A stretch of DNA of 55,882 bases from Pseudomonadota bacterium (GTDB lineage Bacteria > Pseudomonadota > Alphaproteobacteria > UBA828). Shown here in pieces: positions 18,838 to 28,241 of this stretch. The stretch lies in contig JAQBTG010000024.1 of the NCBI GenBank assembly GCA_027624955.1, positions 1 to 55,882 on the forward strand, in the 5' to 3' direction. The position numbers were made by a program, and so were the translations under genes. Numbering within the stretch: the first letter of the stretch is position 1; the number at the start of each line of letters is the position of its first letter. The notes below the pieces were generated by a model that was not told the origin of the DNA, ran no database searches, and saw only the letters and a program-made list of their open reading frames with translations.

Positions 18838-20595
18838 ATGAATATATTCAAGGAATTATTAGAATTAGTTAATTCTGAAATTGAGCAACTGTCCAAGGCT
18901 GGCGAGCTGCCTAGCGGGCTCGATATGACAGGTGTCTCGATTGAACCGCCGCGAGATCCTGAACATGGCGATATGGCCACCAACGCGGCCATGGTTCTGG
19001 CCAAGCGCGCCAGCAAACCACCGCGCGAAATCGCTGCGTTGTTGGCGGCACGTTTGGCCGCTCGGGACGATGTCGCGGCAGCCGATGTGGCTGGCCCAGG
19101 GTTCATCAACTTGCGCCTTGAAGCAGCTTATTGGCACACCGCTTTGGCGCGAATTACCGCCTCGGGCACGCGGTACGGCGCCTTCGATGTCGGGCGGGGG
19201 AAAAGGATCAACGTAGAATTTGTCTCCGCCAACCCCACTGGTCCGCTGCATGTAGGCCATGCGCGCGGCACGGTGTTTGGCGATGTCCTCGCGGCGCTGT
19301 TGGAGCGCGCCGGCTATGTCGTGACGCGGGAGTATTACGTCAACGACGCCGGCGCCCAGGTTGATATCTTGGCGCGCTCAGTCTATCAGCGCTATCTCGA
19401 AGCCCTCGGTCGAAAGCTTGGCTCCGACGCCTTCGAAGACGGCTATCCCGGAGATTATCTCGTTCCGGTCGGTGTGGCTCTGGCGGGCGAATATGGCGAT
19501 AGATTCGCCGATGCGCCAGAATGCGAATGGTTCGAAACCTTTCGTAGCTTCGCCGTCGAGTCGATGCTTTCGCTCATTCGTGACGACCTTGCAGCGCTCG
19601 GCGTGCGCCACGATCTATTTAGTTCGGAGAAAGAACTGGTCGATGACGGGCAGGTGCAGGCGACATTTGCGGATTTGCAATCGCGCGACCTGATTTATGA
19701 AGGCGTGCTCGAGGCGCCGAAAGGTAAGCCACCGCCCGAGGATTGGGAGCCGCGCCCGCAGCATCTTTTTCGCGCTACGGCTTTTGGCGATGAAGTCGAC
19801 CGCCCGCTTAAAAAATCGGATGGTAGTTGGACTTACTTCGCCACCGACATCGCCTACCACCGTGACAAGATCAAGCGCGGGTTCGACGACATGATCGACG
19901 TCTGGGGCGCCGATCACGGTGGCTATGTCAAACGCATGAAAGCCGCGGTAAGCGCCGTTTCCGGCGATACGGCCGTATTGGACGTCAAGCTTTGTCAAAT
20001 GGTGAAGCTGAGCGAGGGCGGCAAGCCGGTAGTCATGTCGAAGCGCTCCGGCCAGTTCGTCACATTGCGCGATGTGGTCGACAAAGTAGGCAAGGATGTC
20101 GTGCGCTTCATCATGCTCACACGCAAGAACGACGCACCGCTTGAATTCGATTTGGCGCGCGCACTTGAGCAGTCCAAGGACAATCCAGTATTCTACGTGC
20201 AATACGCACATGCTCGCATCCGCTCCGTGCAAAGACGCGCCGACGCAGAGATGCCGGAGCTGATGGCGGGCGATTTAGCCGCCATGGCGAATTTGAGCGT
20301 GTTGACCGATGCGGCGGAGATTGATTTGATCAAATGTCTTTGCGGTTGGCCGCGCGCCGTCGATTCGGCCGTCCAGTCGCATGAGCCGCACCGCCTCGCT
20401 TTTTACTTGCAGGAATTGGCGGCGGCGTTTCACCTGCTCTGGAATAAAGGCAATGAAGACCACGGTTTGCGCTTTATCATACTCGAGGACAGCCGGGTGA
20501 CGGCTGCGCGCCTGACCCTAATTGGCGCGGTGGCTCAGGTGATAGCGCTCGGGCTCGGTATTTTCGCCGTGCAGCCAGTTGAGGAGATGCGCTGA
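18838..20595 (+). CDS. argS: Arginyl-tRNA synthetase
   Basis: A 585-residue class I synthetase for tRNA-Arg. The N-terminal Arg-tRNA domain ends at PGFINLRL, the HIGH motif reads [17 protein letters not shown] (HVGH about 139-142), [14 protein letters not shown] marks the catalytic core, and the C-terminal DALR anticodon-binding domain ends the protein. As in many ArgS, the KMSKS loop is degenerate (VMSKRSG near residue 400). The first 16 codons are strikingly AT-rich against the surrounding gene, which may lower 5' mRNA structure. It begins directly after dgt and its stop is immediately followed by the SPOR gene start. Confidence 0.96.
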   Translation: MNIFKELLELVNSEIEQLSKAGELPSGLDMTGVSIEPPRDPEHGDMATNAAMVLAKRASKPPREIAALLAARLAARDDVAAADVAGPGFINLRLEAAYWHTALARITASGTRYGAFDVGRGKRINVEFVSANPTGPLHVGHARGTVFGDVLAALLERAGYVVTREYYVNDAGAQVDILARSVYQRYLEALGRKLGSDAFEDGYPGDYLVPVGVALAGEYGDRFADAPECEWFETFRSFAVESMLSLIRDDLAALGVRHDLFSSEKELVDDGQVQATFADLQSRDLIYEGVLEAPKGKPPPEDWEPRPQHLFRATAFGDEVDRPLKKSDGSWTYFATDIAYHRDKIKRGFDDMIDVWGADHGGYVKRMKAAVSAVSGDTAVLDVKLCQMVKLSEGGKPVVMSKRSGQFVTLRDVVDKVGKDVVRFIMLTRKNDAPLEFDLARALEQSKDNPVFYVQYAHARIRSVQRRADAEMPELMAGDLAAMANLSVLTDAAEIDLIKCLCGWPRAVDSAVQSHEPHRLAFYLQELAAAFHLLWNKGNEDHGLRFIILEDSRVTAARLTLIGAVAQVIALGLGIFAVQPVEEMR

Positions 20596-21606
20596 ATGTC
20601 GGATACGCGAGAGCCGGATTTCATGGCGGAGGAGGATCAAATCCTTCCCGAGACACCCGATGCGAGCGCGCAGGGTGAGGACGCAGAGGCCGCCCGCCCG
20701 CGCGCCCGCCTCCTGCCGATGTGGATATTGATAGCGGCGGTGGTGATCGTTGGCGTCGCCTGGGCAATGAGTGAGCGCTATTTCGGTCCCACAGAGGACA
20801 ACAAAAGCGTGCCGGTGATCGCCGCCGATGAGACGCCAGTTAAGGTCCGCCCCGAGGAGCCAGGCGGCGTCGACGTGCCGGACCGCGATAAATATGTCTA
20901 TAAAAGCCTGACCGACGAAGAGCCTGAGGCAGAACAATTGCTGCCGCCGCCCGAAGAGCCGATGGAACGCCCGCCCGTTGAAGTCGTTGAGGTGGCAGGG
21001 CCGCAGACGGTCGAGGAGGTGTCCACCGCCGAGACGTCCACCGCCGAAATTTCCGTCGAGAAGACGTCCGCCGGGACAATGAAGCAGGCGGTGGATGTAA
21101 CGATGCTAGAGATCGCGGAGGAAACGCCCGAACCGCCGCCGCCCGGCGAACTGGCAGTGGTCGAACTGAAAGCGCTGGTGGAAGCGGCCGAGGCGCAGGC
21201 GACGGAAACAGCGCCTGAACCCATGAAGCAAGAGGCCGCCGCCCCGAAGGCGCCGAAGGCCGCTCCAATCGAGAGCGCGCCCGCGCCCGCGCCATCTCCG
21301 GAGCCAGAACTCACATCCGCCGCGCCGCAGCAGAGTGCGGTATTGAGCGCCGATAGCGGCAGTTTTCTGGTGCAGGTCGGAGCTGCAAAGAGCGAAGCCT
21401 TGGCGAACGGCGAAATTGCCCGGCTCGCCAAGAAACATCCGGATGTTCTATCCGGGCTGAGCGGCGTTGTGATTCGCGTTGATCTCGGCGCCAAGGGCGT
21501 TTGGTACCGCATGCGTGTCGGCCCGTTCGCCGACCGCGGACAAGCCGAAGGCGTGTGCGGGCAACTGAAAGCCGTGGACGTCGGCTGCTTCGTTGTCACC
21601 AACTGA
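20596..21606 (+). CDS. SPOR domain-containing single-pass membrane protein
   Basis: A 336-residue bitopic protein. An acidic cytoplasmic N terminus with a basic stop (RARLLP) precedes one transmembrane helix (about 38-55), then a long Glu/Pro/Ala-rich periplasmic linker with repeated TSTAE units. A C-terminal SPOR domain follows (about 252-336: FLVQVGA..., YRMRVGPFADRGQAE). SPOR domains bind denuded peptidoglycan at division sites, so a role in cell division or septal wall remodelling is likely. The gene sits between argS and nagZ, the usual place for this SPOR protein in alphaproteobacteria, and overlaps nagZ by 14 bases. Confidence 0.92.
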   Translation: MSDTREPDFMAEEDQILPETPDASAQGEDAEAARPRARLLPMWILIAAVVIVGVAWAMSERYFGPTEDNKSVPVIAADETPVKVRPEEPGGVDVPDRDKYVYKSLTDEEPEAEQLLPPPEEPMERPPVEVVEVAGPQTVEEVSTAETSTAEISVEKTSAGTMKQAVDVTMLEIAEETPEPPPPGELAVVELKALVEAAEAQATETAPEPMKQEAAAPKAPKAAPIESAPAPAPSPEPELTSAAPQQSAVLSADSGSFLVQVGAAKSEALANGEIARLAKKHPDVLSGLSGVVIRVDLGAKGVWYRMRVGPFADRGQAEGVCGQLKAVDVGCFVVTN

Positions 21607-22651
21607 GCCTCTCTCCGCTAACCCGTCCAACAGTCCGCGCGCCGTCATATTCGGCTGCGCGGGGCTACGGCTTGAGCCGGGGGAGTATGACTTTTTTCGT
21701 GCAAGCAATCCGCTGGGTTTTATCGTCTTTGCACGGAACTGCGACTCTCCCGGGCAATTGGCGCGGTTGGTGGCGGATTTACGGTCGGCCGTCGACCGAC
21801 CCGACGCTCCCGTTCTCATCGATCAGGAAGGCGGCAGGGTCATCCGAATGGGCGCACCGCACTGGCGCAAACCGCCTGCGGCTGGCGCTATTGGCGCCTT
21901 GGCCGAGCGCGACCGGGGTGCCGGACGCCGCGCCGCCTGGCTCAATGCCCGCCTGATCGCCGCCGATCTCCGGGATGTCGGGATCGATGTTTGCTGCCTG
22001 CCAGTTCTCGATATGCAGTTCGAAGGCGCAAGTTCAGTGGTCGGTGACCGGGCGTTTTCCGCCAATGCCGAAATTGTCGCTGACTTGGGCCGCGCCGCTG
22101 CTGAAGGATTGATGGCCGGCGGGGTGCTTCCCGCCATCAAGCATATGCCGGGTCATGGCCGCGCCACCATCGACAGCCACCACGCGCTGCCACTGGTTGA
22201 GGCGTCCCTCGAAGATCTAGAGAACAGCGATTTTCGCCCCTTTCGGGCGCTAAACGATATGCCGATCGGCCTCACCGCGCATGTGTGTTACCAAGCGCTC
22301 GACGTGGATTTTCCGGGGACGCTTTCAGCCAAGGTTATTGCTCGGGCCATTCGCGGTACGATCGCCTTCGATGGTCTATTGCTGAGCGACGATCTTTCCA
22401 TGGAGGCGCTGTCCGGCACGGTGGGAGAGCGGGCGCGGGCGGCGCTCGCCGCCGGTTGCGACGTTGCGCTGCATTGCAATGGGCAACTTGAGGAAATGGC
22501 AGATGTCGCCGACAAAGTGGCGAAACTGACTTCGGCAGCTACGCGTCGCTGGGCCATCGCAAATAATGTATTAAACGAAGTAAAAATACATAAATACAAT
22601 GGCTTATTAGATGAATTTAATAATTTAATGGAAGTAAATTCTAGAGCATGA
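21593..22651 (+). CDS. nagZ: Beta-N-acetylhexosaminidase
   Basis: A 352-residue GH3 enzyme that removes N-acetylglucosamine from cytoplasmic muropeptides during peptidoglycan recycling. It has LIDQEGGRVIRM (about 78-89), KHMPGHGRATIDSHH (about 182-196, with the NagZ catalytic His/Asp loop) and LLSDDLSMEAL (about 263-273). The start is taken as TTG 21593, inside the end of the SPOR gene; a later start would still spare the domain. The last ~30 codons are abruptly AT-rich and encode a Lys/Asn-rich tail. The gene ends in ATGA overlapping the M50 peptidase start. Confidence 0.93.
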   Translation: MSPTEPLSANPSNSPRAVIFGCAGLRLEPGEYDFFRASNPLGFIVFARNCDSPGQLARLVADLRSAVDRPDAPVLIDQEGGRVIRMGAPHWRKPPAAGAIGALAERDRGAGRRAAWLNARLIAADLRDVGIDVCCLPVLDMQFEGASSVVGDRAFSANAEIVADLGRAAAEGLMAGGVLPAIKHMPGHGRATIDSHHALPLVEASLEDLENSDFRPFRALNDMPIGLTAHVCYQALDVDFPGTLSAKVIARAIRGTIAFDGLLLSDDLSMEALSGTVGERARAALAAGCDVALHCNGQLEEMADVADKVAKLTSAATRRWAIANNVLNEVKIHKYNGLLDEFNNLMEVNSRA

Positions 22652-23337
22652 ATCCTGATTCCAGCATCGTCCTGCAAGCCTCCATCTGGGTGATCCCGGT
22701 GCTGTTGGCGATTACCCTGCACGAAGCGGCGCACGGATTTGCGGCGCGTCTGTTGGGCGACGATACAGCCTATCGCCTGGGCCGCGTCACGCTCAATCCG
22801 ATCAAGCATATCGATCTGTTCGGCACGATCCTGCTGCCGGCAATGCTAATTTTCATGGGGGCGTCGTTTATCTTCGGTTACGCCAAGCCCGTGCCGGTTA
22901 ATTTTGCCAATTTGCGCAAACCCAAGCGCGACATGTTTTGGGTTGCCTTGGCCGGGCCCGCGGCCAACATCGTTATGGCTGTGGTTTCGACTATCTTGCT
23001 CTATGCGACGCCGATCATGCCCGAGAGCTTCGCTTCATGGTGGATCGAGATGCTAAGCGTTAGCATTCACCTCAATATCATCCTCGCGGTGTTCAATTTG
23101 CTACCGATTTTGCCGCTCGACGGCGGGCGCATGCTGGTCGGCGTGCTGCCGCGCCCCTACGCCATGCTGTACGCGCGAACCGAGCGGTACGGTTTTTTGG
23201 CATTGATCGGGCTTATCTTTATTTTGCCGTTAATCGCCGACGCATTTGGCGTATTCTTTCACCCCATGGCGTCGATTCTCTTGCCTGTCGTCGGTTGGCT
23301 AAGCGAATTGCTTTTGGTGACTCTGGGATTTGGCTGA
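22648..23337 (+). CDS. Site-2 protease family (M50) membrane peptidase
   Basis: A 229-residue polytopic membrane protein with the zinc motif HEAAH (25-29) in its first helix and the third ligand Asp in NLLPILPLDGGR (about 150-161). About six hydrophobic segments are seen. It lacks PDZ and CBS domains, so it is a minimal M50B peptidase like those widely found between nagZ and scpA in alphaproteobacteria. Substrate unknown. Overlaps nagZ by four bases and is followed by scpA seven bases later, so it is part of the same operon. Confidence 0.92.
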   Translation: MNPDSSIVLQASIWVIPVLLAITLHEAAHGFAARLLGDDTAYRLGRVTLNPIKHIDLFGTILLPAMLIFMGASFIFGYAKPVPVNFANLRKPKRDMFWVALAGPAANIVMAVVSTILLYATPIMPESFASWWIEMLSVSIHLNIILAVFNLLPILPLDGGRMLVGVLPRPYAMLYARTERYGFLALIGLIFILPLIADAFGVFFHPMASILLPVVGWLSELLLVTLGFG

Positions 23338-23344
23338 AATCGAA

Positions 23345-24172
23345 ATGAGCGAACAAGCCGAGAGCGGCGCGGAATTGGCGCCGGAGGTGCCCGCGCCCGT
23401 AGCGGAAGAATGGGATTTCGAGAGCGGAGACCGCGAATATGCTCTCATTCTCGACCTTGATGGATTCGAAGGCCCGCTCGACATTCTGCTCGCGTTGGCG
23501 CGCAACCAAAAAGTCGACCTTGGCAAAATTTCGATCCTCGAACTGGCCGAGCAATATTTGACCTTCATCACGCGGGCGCGTGAAATAAAACTCGAAATCG
23601 CCGCAGATTATCTCGTGATGGCCGCCTGGCTCGCCTACATGAAGTCGCGCCTGCTGCTGCCCGCGCCCGAGGCCGATGAAGAGCCGAGCGGGCAGGAGAT
23701 GGCGGACGCCCTAGCCTTCCGCCTGCGTCGCCTCGAAGCAATGCGCGATGCAGCGAAAAAATTGATGCGCCAGCCGCGCCTCGGCATTGACGTTTTTGGC
23801 TGCGGCGCACCCGAGGGTATCGAGGTCATTCGCACCCCCCAATATGAGGCCAGCCTCTACGAACTCTTAAAATCCTATGGCGAGCACAAATTGTCGATGG
23901 AGCGCGGTGAAAATCTGCAAATCGTCGGCGCTGAAGGCTATTCCCTGGAGCAGGCGTACCGTCGCCTTGCGGGTATGCTTGCGGTCATGCCGGAATGGGA
24001 ATCCATGGCGCGATTCTTGCCCCTCGAAGCGCGTAGCGGGTTTGGTTTACGCTCCGCCGTTGCGACGACCTTTGCTGCGAGCTTGGAACTTGCGCGTGAG
24101 GGAAAAATGCAGTTGCGGCAATTCGAACCCTTTGGACGAATTTACGTCCGCCGTGCTCCGGAGGAAACATGA
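23345..24172 (+). CDS. scpA: Segregation and condensation protein A
   Basis: A 275-residue kleisin. The conserved N-terminal segment DGFEGPLDILLALARNQKVD (about 40-59) contacts the SMC neck, and the C-terminal winged helix (about 215-275) contacts the SMC head. With ScpB and SMC it forms the condensin complex that compacts and segregates the chromosome. A TTG at 23330 is also in frame and would overlap the M50 gene; ATG 23345 is preferred. It overlaps scpB by the ATGA tetranucleotide. Confidence 0.92.
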   Translation: MSEQAESGAELAPEVPAPVAEEWDFESGDREYALILDLDGFEGPLDILLALARNQKVDLGKISILELAEQYLTFITRAREIKLEIAADYLVMAAWLAYMKSRLLLPAPEADEEPSGQEMADALAFRLRRLEAMRDAAKKLMRQPRLGIDVFGCGAPEGIEVIRTPQYEASLYELLKSYGEHKLSMERGENLQIVGAEGYSLEQAYRRLAGMLAVMPEWESMARFLPLEARSGFGLRSAVATTFAASLELAREGKMQLRQFEPFGRIYVRRAPEET

Positions 24173-24969
24173 ATACCGAAAGCGGCGAAGACACTGTGGA
24201 CATGTCTATCCCATCTACGTCAGACGACGGTTTCACTGATGAATCGGGTCAACATCTCAGAATCCTTGAGGCGCTGCTGTTTGCCGCCGATGAACCCGTG
24301 GACCGCCAATCCCTGGTGGAGAAGCTACCCGACAGTGCCGATATCGATGTTTTGATGGCCCGCCTCGCAGAGCGTTACGCCGGTCGGGGCGTTAATCTTA
24401 TTGCAGTGGCAAATGGATGGGCGTTTCGCACCGCTCCAGATCTGGCGTCCCATCTGACGGTCCATCGCACCGTCAAACGGCGTCTTTCGCGCGCTGCACT
24501 CGAAACCCTGGCCATCATCTCTTACCACCAGCCGGTGACCCGAGCCGAAGTCGAGGAAATTAGAGGCGTGACTCTGAGCCGGGGGACGCTCGACCAGCTG
24601 CTTGAAGCAGGCTGGGTCAAGCCGAAAGGACGCCGGCGAACCCCGGGCCGGCCGCTTACCTGGGTCACCACGGACGAATTTCTGAACCATTTCGGCCTCG
24701 ACAATCTGGCCGATTTGCCCGGCGTCGAAGAGTTGAAGGCGGCTGGCCTTCTGCAAGCCCATCACGTCGCCATTGGAGGCACCGACGAATTGCCCTTTGG
24801 AGCGGTACCGGAGAACGATGAGGACGAATCAGGTTTAAACGACGATTATGATTCATTGGACGACAATGATGTGCCCGACAGTTTTCTCGGCATCGTTGAA
24901 AATGCGCCCTTGCCTGCTGAAAACGGTGACGATGATACCGGCGAACGAGGCGATCCCTTCGCCGACTAA
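24169..24969 (+). CDS. scpB: Segregation and condensation protein B
   Basis: A 266-residue ScpB with tandem winged helices. Family features are RILEALLFAADEPV (about 27-40), RLSRAALETLAIISYHQPVTR (about 105-125, of which the core is AALETLAIISYHQ) and GRPLTWVTTDEFLNHFG (about 162-178). The C terminus beyond residue 205 is an acidic Asp/Glu-rich tail, common in alphaproteobacterial ScpB. It forms the SMC-ScpAB complex with the preceding gene. It ends the dgt-to-scpB operon; in many relatives tatA follows directly, but here an iron transporter intervenes. Confidence 0.93.
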   Translation: MNTESGEDTVDMSIPSTSDDGFTDESGQHLRILEALLFAADEPVDRQSLVEKLPDSADIDVLMARLAERYAGRGVNLIAVANGWAFRTAPDLASHLTVHRTVKRRLSRAALETLAIISYHQPVTRAEVEEIRGVTLSRGTLDQLLEAGWVKPKGRRRTPGRPLTWVTTDEFLNHFGLDNLADLPGVEELKAAGLLQAHHVAIGGTDELPFGAVPENDEDESGLNDDYDSLDDNDVPDSFLGIVENAPLPAENGDDDTGERGDPFAD

Positions 24970-25294
24970 TCAGATGAAAAAATCGCGCCGCGCCATTTCT
25001 GCGGCCGTTCTGAGGGTCGCATAACAGACCCAATTCAAAATTATTAACCAAAGTGACCCCAACGATAGGGTCAAATCGGCGCGCCGCGAAATCCTTCCGC
25101 CTTCCGTCGAATCTGCTGGGGCAGGCGTTATTTTCCGGCTATTGGCCCCACTCCATTGCCCTGAAATCGCTATGGTTCATGGAGTAGACAGGGCGTTTAG
25201 CTAGGGATATGCTAAGTCAATTGATAATGATTTGCATTTGCAACTTTATATGCCGGATCTTATTCACCACGACGATGACCCATGAAATTAGGAA
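24970..25294. other. Intergenic region holding the iron-transporter control region
   Basis: About 325 bases with no supportable gene. The right part contains the promoter and Fur-like operator annotated separately. A 19-codon frame beginning at ATG 25282 (MKLGIVYPP...) runs into the permease start in another frame; it may be a leader peptide or nothing. I saw no clear terminator after scpB. Confidence 0.5.
25221..25250 (+). promoter_or_regulatory. Promoter overlapped by a Fur-like operator
   Basis: TTGATA (25221-25226) and TTTATA (25245-25250) are separated by 18 bases, a good sigma-70 layout. The sequence between them, GATAATGATTTGCATTTGC (25223-25241), matches the classical 19-base Fur box at 14 of 19 positions, with GATAATGAT and CATT intact. 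Fur bound here would block RNA polymerase. Its place before an iron(III) transporter makes iron repression likely. In alphaproteobacteria the regulator could also be Mur, Irr or RirA, so which protein binds is open. Confidence 0.7.
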
Positions 25295-27070
25295 TTGTGT
25301 ATCCGCCTGCGGGGCCGGGTGTCTTTGTGCGTCGAGCGTGAGACCGTTGTGCCGGCACTGATTCACGGCGGCGGCGTTCTATCCTTGCGCCGGATCGCTT
25401 GGTTGACGCAACGTCGCGGCCGCAAAGGGGGCGGCTGGAGTGCCCTCGCCATATGCGTGGCGCTACTGGTCTCGGTGCCGATATTCGTCGTCTTCGCCTA
25501 TGTTTTTGTACCCGCCGGAGATGTGTGGCGCCATCTCGTCGACACAGTGCTCGGCGCGTATGTGGTCAATACACTATGGTTGGTATTCGGCGTTGGGATT
25601 GGCGTGTTCGTGATCGGCGTTGGCACGGCTTGGCTTGTCACCATGTGCCGTTTTCCGGGCCGCGCCTTACTGGAGTGGGGATTGCTGCTGCCACTCGCTG
25701 TGCCTGCCTACGCGATCGCCTACACCTACGGTGGCTTGCTGGATTATTCCGGTCCGGTGCAGTCGGCTTTGCGTGGCTGGTTCGGCTGGTCGCGCGGCGA
25801 CTATTGGTTTCCGGAAATCCGTTCCGTCGGCGGCGCCGCGGTGGTTCTTGCCTTTGTGCTTTATCCATATGTGTATCTGTTGGCGCGCGCGGCGTTTCTT
25901 GAGCAGTCCGTCTGCGTCATCGAAATCGGCCGCACCTTGGGGCGCAGTCCCTGGCGCAGTTTCACTTCCATCGCTTTGCCTCTGGCACGGCCGGCTATCG
26001 TCACCGGAATCTCGCTTGCCCTCATGGAGACTTTGAGCGATTTCGGCGCCGTGCAGCATCTCGGCGTGGCAACCTTCACCACCGGCATCTTCCGGACCTG
26101 GTTCGGACTTGGCGATCAGGCTGCAGCGGCGCAATTGGCGGCAATTCTTCTGGCTTTTGTATTCCTGCTTATCGTCGGTGAGCGCTTGACACGCGGGCGC
26201 GCTCAATTCCACCACACCTCCCGGCGCTACCGTGAACTGCCGCGCTATGTCCTCCGCGGCGGCCCGGCGGCGCTCGCTTTTGTCGCTTGCCTGTTGCCGA
26301 TCATTCTCGGGTTTCTTCTTCCCGGCGGGCAATTGCTGTCCTGGGTGGCTGAGACCGGAAGCGGCAGCTCAGGCGGCAGGCTGTGGTGGAATGCCGCAAA
26401 CAGCCTGATGCTTGCTGGCGGCGCCTCAGCCATCGCGGTAGTCGTGGCGCTGTTGCTGGCTTATGGCGTGCGTCTAAACCCCAACCTGGTGACAAAGAGC
26501 GCGACGCGATTAGCGGGTTTGGGATATGCCGTACCCGGTTCGGTTATAGCTGTCGGCGTTCTGATTCCCCTGGCGTGGTTCGACAATACGCTGGACGGCT
26601 GGTTGCGCGCCTCATTCGGTGTTTCCAGTGGCCTTCTTCTGAGCGGCACGGTTGCCGCGCTCATGTTCGCCTATGTGGTGCGCTTTCTTGCTGTATCTCT
26701 CAATACCGTGGATGCGAGCTTGGCCAAAGTGACGCCCAATATGGATGGCGTTGCCCGCACCTTGGGAATGGGGCCGGCGGCGACCGTGGCCCGTGTTCAC
26801 GTGCCGATCATTGCACCCAGCCTGATGACCGCCGCCTTGCTGGTTTTTGTCGATGTCATGAAGGAATTACCGGCGACGCTGATATTGCGGCCTTTCGATT
26901 TCAATACCCTTGCGGTGTATGCGTTTGAATTGGCCTCCGACGAGCAGTTGCGCGAGGCGGCGGCGCCGGCGCTGACCATCGTCGCGGCCGGGCTGATTCC
27001 TGTCGCTCTCCTCAGCCTTGCCATTTCGCGCGCCCGCCCCGGCCGAGCCCAGGCGGTGGTGCGGCCATGA
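25295..27070 (+). CDS. fbpB: Iron(III) ABC transporter permease (FbpB-like, two fused permease domains)
   Basis: About 590 residues with roughly twelve transmembrane segments made of two BPD-type permease halves. EAA-loop signatures are visible in both: EIGRTLGRSPWRSFTSIALP (about 211-230) and GVARTLGMGPAATVARVHVP (about 484-503). This is the fused permease of Fbp/Sfu/Hit ferric-iron importers. The true start is uncertain: TTG 25295 and GTG 25349 are both possible, and the membrane domain begins later. No periplasmic iron-binding protein gene (FbpA) is found in the window, so it must be elsewhere. The ATPase gene overlaps the stop by four bases. Confidence 0.88.
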   Translation: MCIRLRGRVSLCVERETVVPALIHGGGVLSLRRIAWLTQRRGRKGGGWSALAICVALLVSVPIFVVFAYVFVPAGDVWRHLVDTVLGAYVVNTLWLVFGVGIGVFVIGVGTAWLVTMCRFPGRALLEWGLLLPLAVPAYAIAYTYGGLLDYSGPVQSALRGWFGWSRGDYWFPEIRSVGGAAVVLAFVLYPYVYLLARAAFLEQSVCVIEIGRTLGRSPWRSFTSIALPLARPAIVTGISLALMETLSDFGAVQHLGVATFTTGIFRTWFGLGDQAAAAQLAAILLAFVFLLIVGERLTRGRAQFHHTSRRYRELPRYVLRGGPAALAFVACLLPIILGFLLPGGQLLSWVAETGSGSSGGRLWWNAANSLMLAGGASAIAVVVALLLAYGVRLNPNLVTKSATRLAGLGYAVPGSVIAVGVLIPLAWFDNTLDGWLRASFGVSSGLLLSGTVAALMFAYVVRFLAVSLNTVDASLAKVTPNMDGVARTLGMGPAATVARVHVPIIAPSLMTAALLVFVDVMKELPATLILRPFDFNTLAVYAFELASDEQLREAAAPALTIVAAGLIPVALLSLAISRARPGRAQAVVRP

Positions 27071-28140
27071 CGGTGAACGCTGCGGCGCCAGGCCTATTGC
27101 TTGCCGGCGTAAGCCATCGGTACGGCCACGAACCGGTGCTTCGTGGCCTTGATCTTGAGATCGCGCGCGGCGAAATCACCTGTCTGCTAGGCCCGTCGGG
27201 CTGCGGAAAATCCACGTCCCTGCGCGTTGCCGCGGGCTTGGAGCCAATTCAGGAAGGGCGCGTGGAAATTGCTGGCGTCGAGGTCGCGCGGCCGGGCTTC
27301 TCAGTGCCGCCCGAGCGCCGGCGGGTCGGGCTGATGTTTCAGGATTATGCGCTTTTTCCGCATCTTCGGGTCGTCGACAATGTGGCCTTCGGAGTGCGCG
27401 AAGGGGACAAAGCCGCCAAGCGCCGCGCCGCGATGGAGCTGTTGGCGCGCCTTGGCGTTGAGCGCTACGCCAAAGACTTTCCGCATGTACTATCGGGTGG
27501 CGAGCAACAACGAGTCGCCCTCGCCCGGGCGCTGGCGCCGCGGCCCGTTGTGATGCTGCTGGATGAGCCGTTCTCTGGCCTCGATCGCCGCCTGCGCGAC
27601 AGGGTTCGCACCGATACATTGGACGTGTTGCGCGAATTGTCCGTCGCGACTCTTCTGGTCACCCATGATTCCGAAGAGGCCATGCTGATGTCGGATCGCA
27701 TCGCCCTTATGCGCGACGGCGCCATCGTTCAATCGGGAACCGCCGCGGAACTCTATTCCCGGCCGGAAAGTGCGTTTGCGGCCTCGTTTTTCGGCGAGGT
27801 CAATGTGATTGAGGGAACCGCACAAGGCGGCGCAGTCGCGACCTCCATGGGCACATTGGCCGCCCCCTTCAAAGACGGCTGCCAGGTGCGCGTGTTCATC
27901 CGCCCCGAGGGCTTGAACCTGGATGCCGAACTGGGCGATCAGGCAGCCGGCGCGGTGGCGGAAATTGTCGCGAGCCACATGCTCGGCCCATCCTGGCTTG
28001 TCCGACTGAAGTTGGCGGGCAATATCGAACCATTGACGGCACGGGTGAACGAGGGCGGCCTGTGGAAAACCGGGAAAACGGTGCGTATTCGGCTTGACCC
28101 GGAGCGTAGTTTTGTGTTCCCTGCAAGTCAGGAAATGTAG
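27067..28140 (+). CDS. fbpC: Iron(III) ABC transporter ATP-binding protein (FbpC-like)
   Basis: A 357-residue ABC ATPase that drives the preceding permease. Walker A is GPSGCGKST (42-50), the Q-loop is in MFQDYALFPH, the signature is LSGGEQQRVALARAL (about 142-156), Walker B is VVMLLDEPFSGLD, and the switch His is in LLVTHDSEEA. The C-terminal 120 residues form a TOBE-type regulatory domain. Assignment to ferric iron rests on the fused FbpB-type permease and the Fur-like box; thiamine or putrescine transport is less likely. It overlaps fbpB by ATGA. Confidence 0.88.
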   Translation: MTVNAAAPGLLLAGVSHRYGHEPVLRGLDLEIARGEITCLLGPSGCGKSTSLRVAAGLEPIQEGRVEIAGVEVARPGFSVPPERRRVGLMFQDYALFPHLRVVDNVAFGVREGDKAAKRRAAMELLARLGVERYAKDFPHVLSGGEQQRVALARALAPRPVVMLLDEPFSGLDRRLRDRVRTDTLDVLRELSVATLLVTHDSEEAMLMSDRIALMRDGAIVQSGTAAELYSRPESAFAASFFGEVNVIEGTAQGGAVATSMGTLAAPFKDGCQVRVFIRPEGLNLDAELGDQAAGAVAEIVASHMLGPSWLVRLKLAGNIEPLTARVNEGGLWKTGKTVRIRLDPERSFVFPASQEM

Positions 28141-28241
28141 TAAATGGCCGCACTTAGCCGCTACCATTGCGGCGGAACGCGAATATTGCGGCGAAAGACG
28201 GCCCTCGGTAAATTAGTATCAAGTATTGGGAGTGCACCTGA

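Noticed and set aside
25282-25341. 19-codon frame MKLGIVYPP... as part of the iron transporter
   Set aside because: It is too short, shares no similarity I know with a binding protein and runs out of frame with the permease; kept only as a possible leader.
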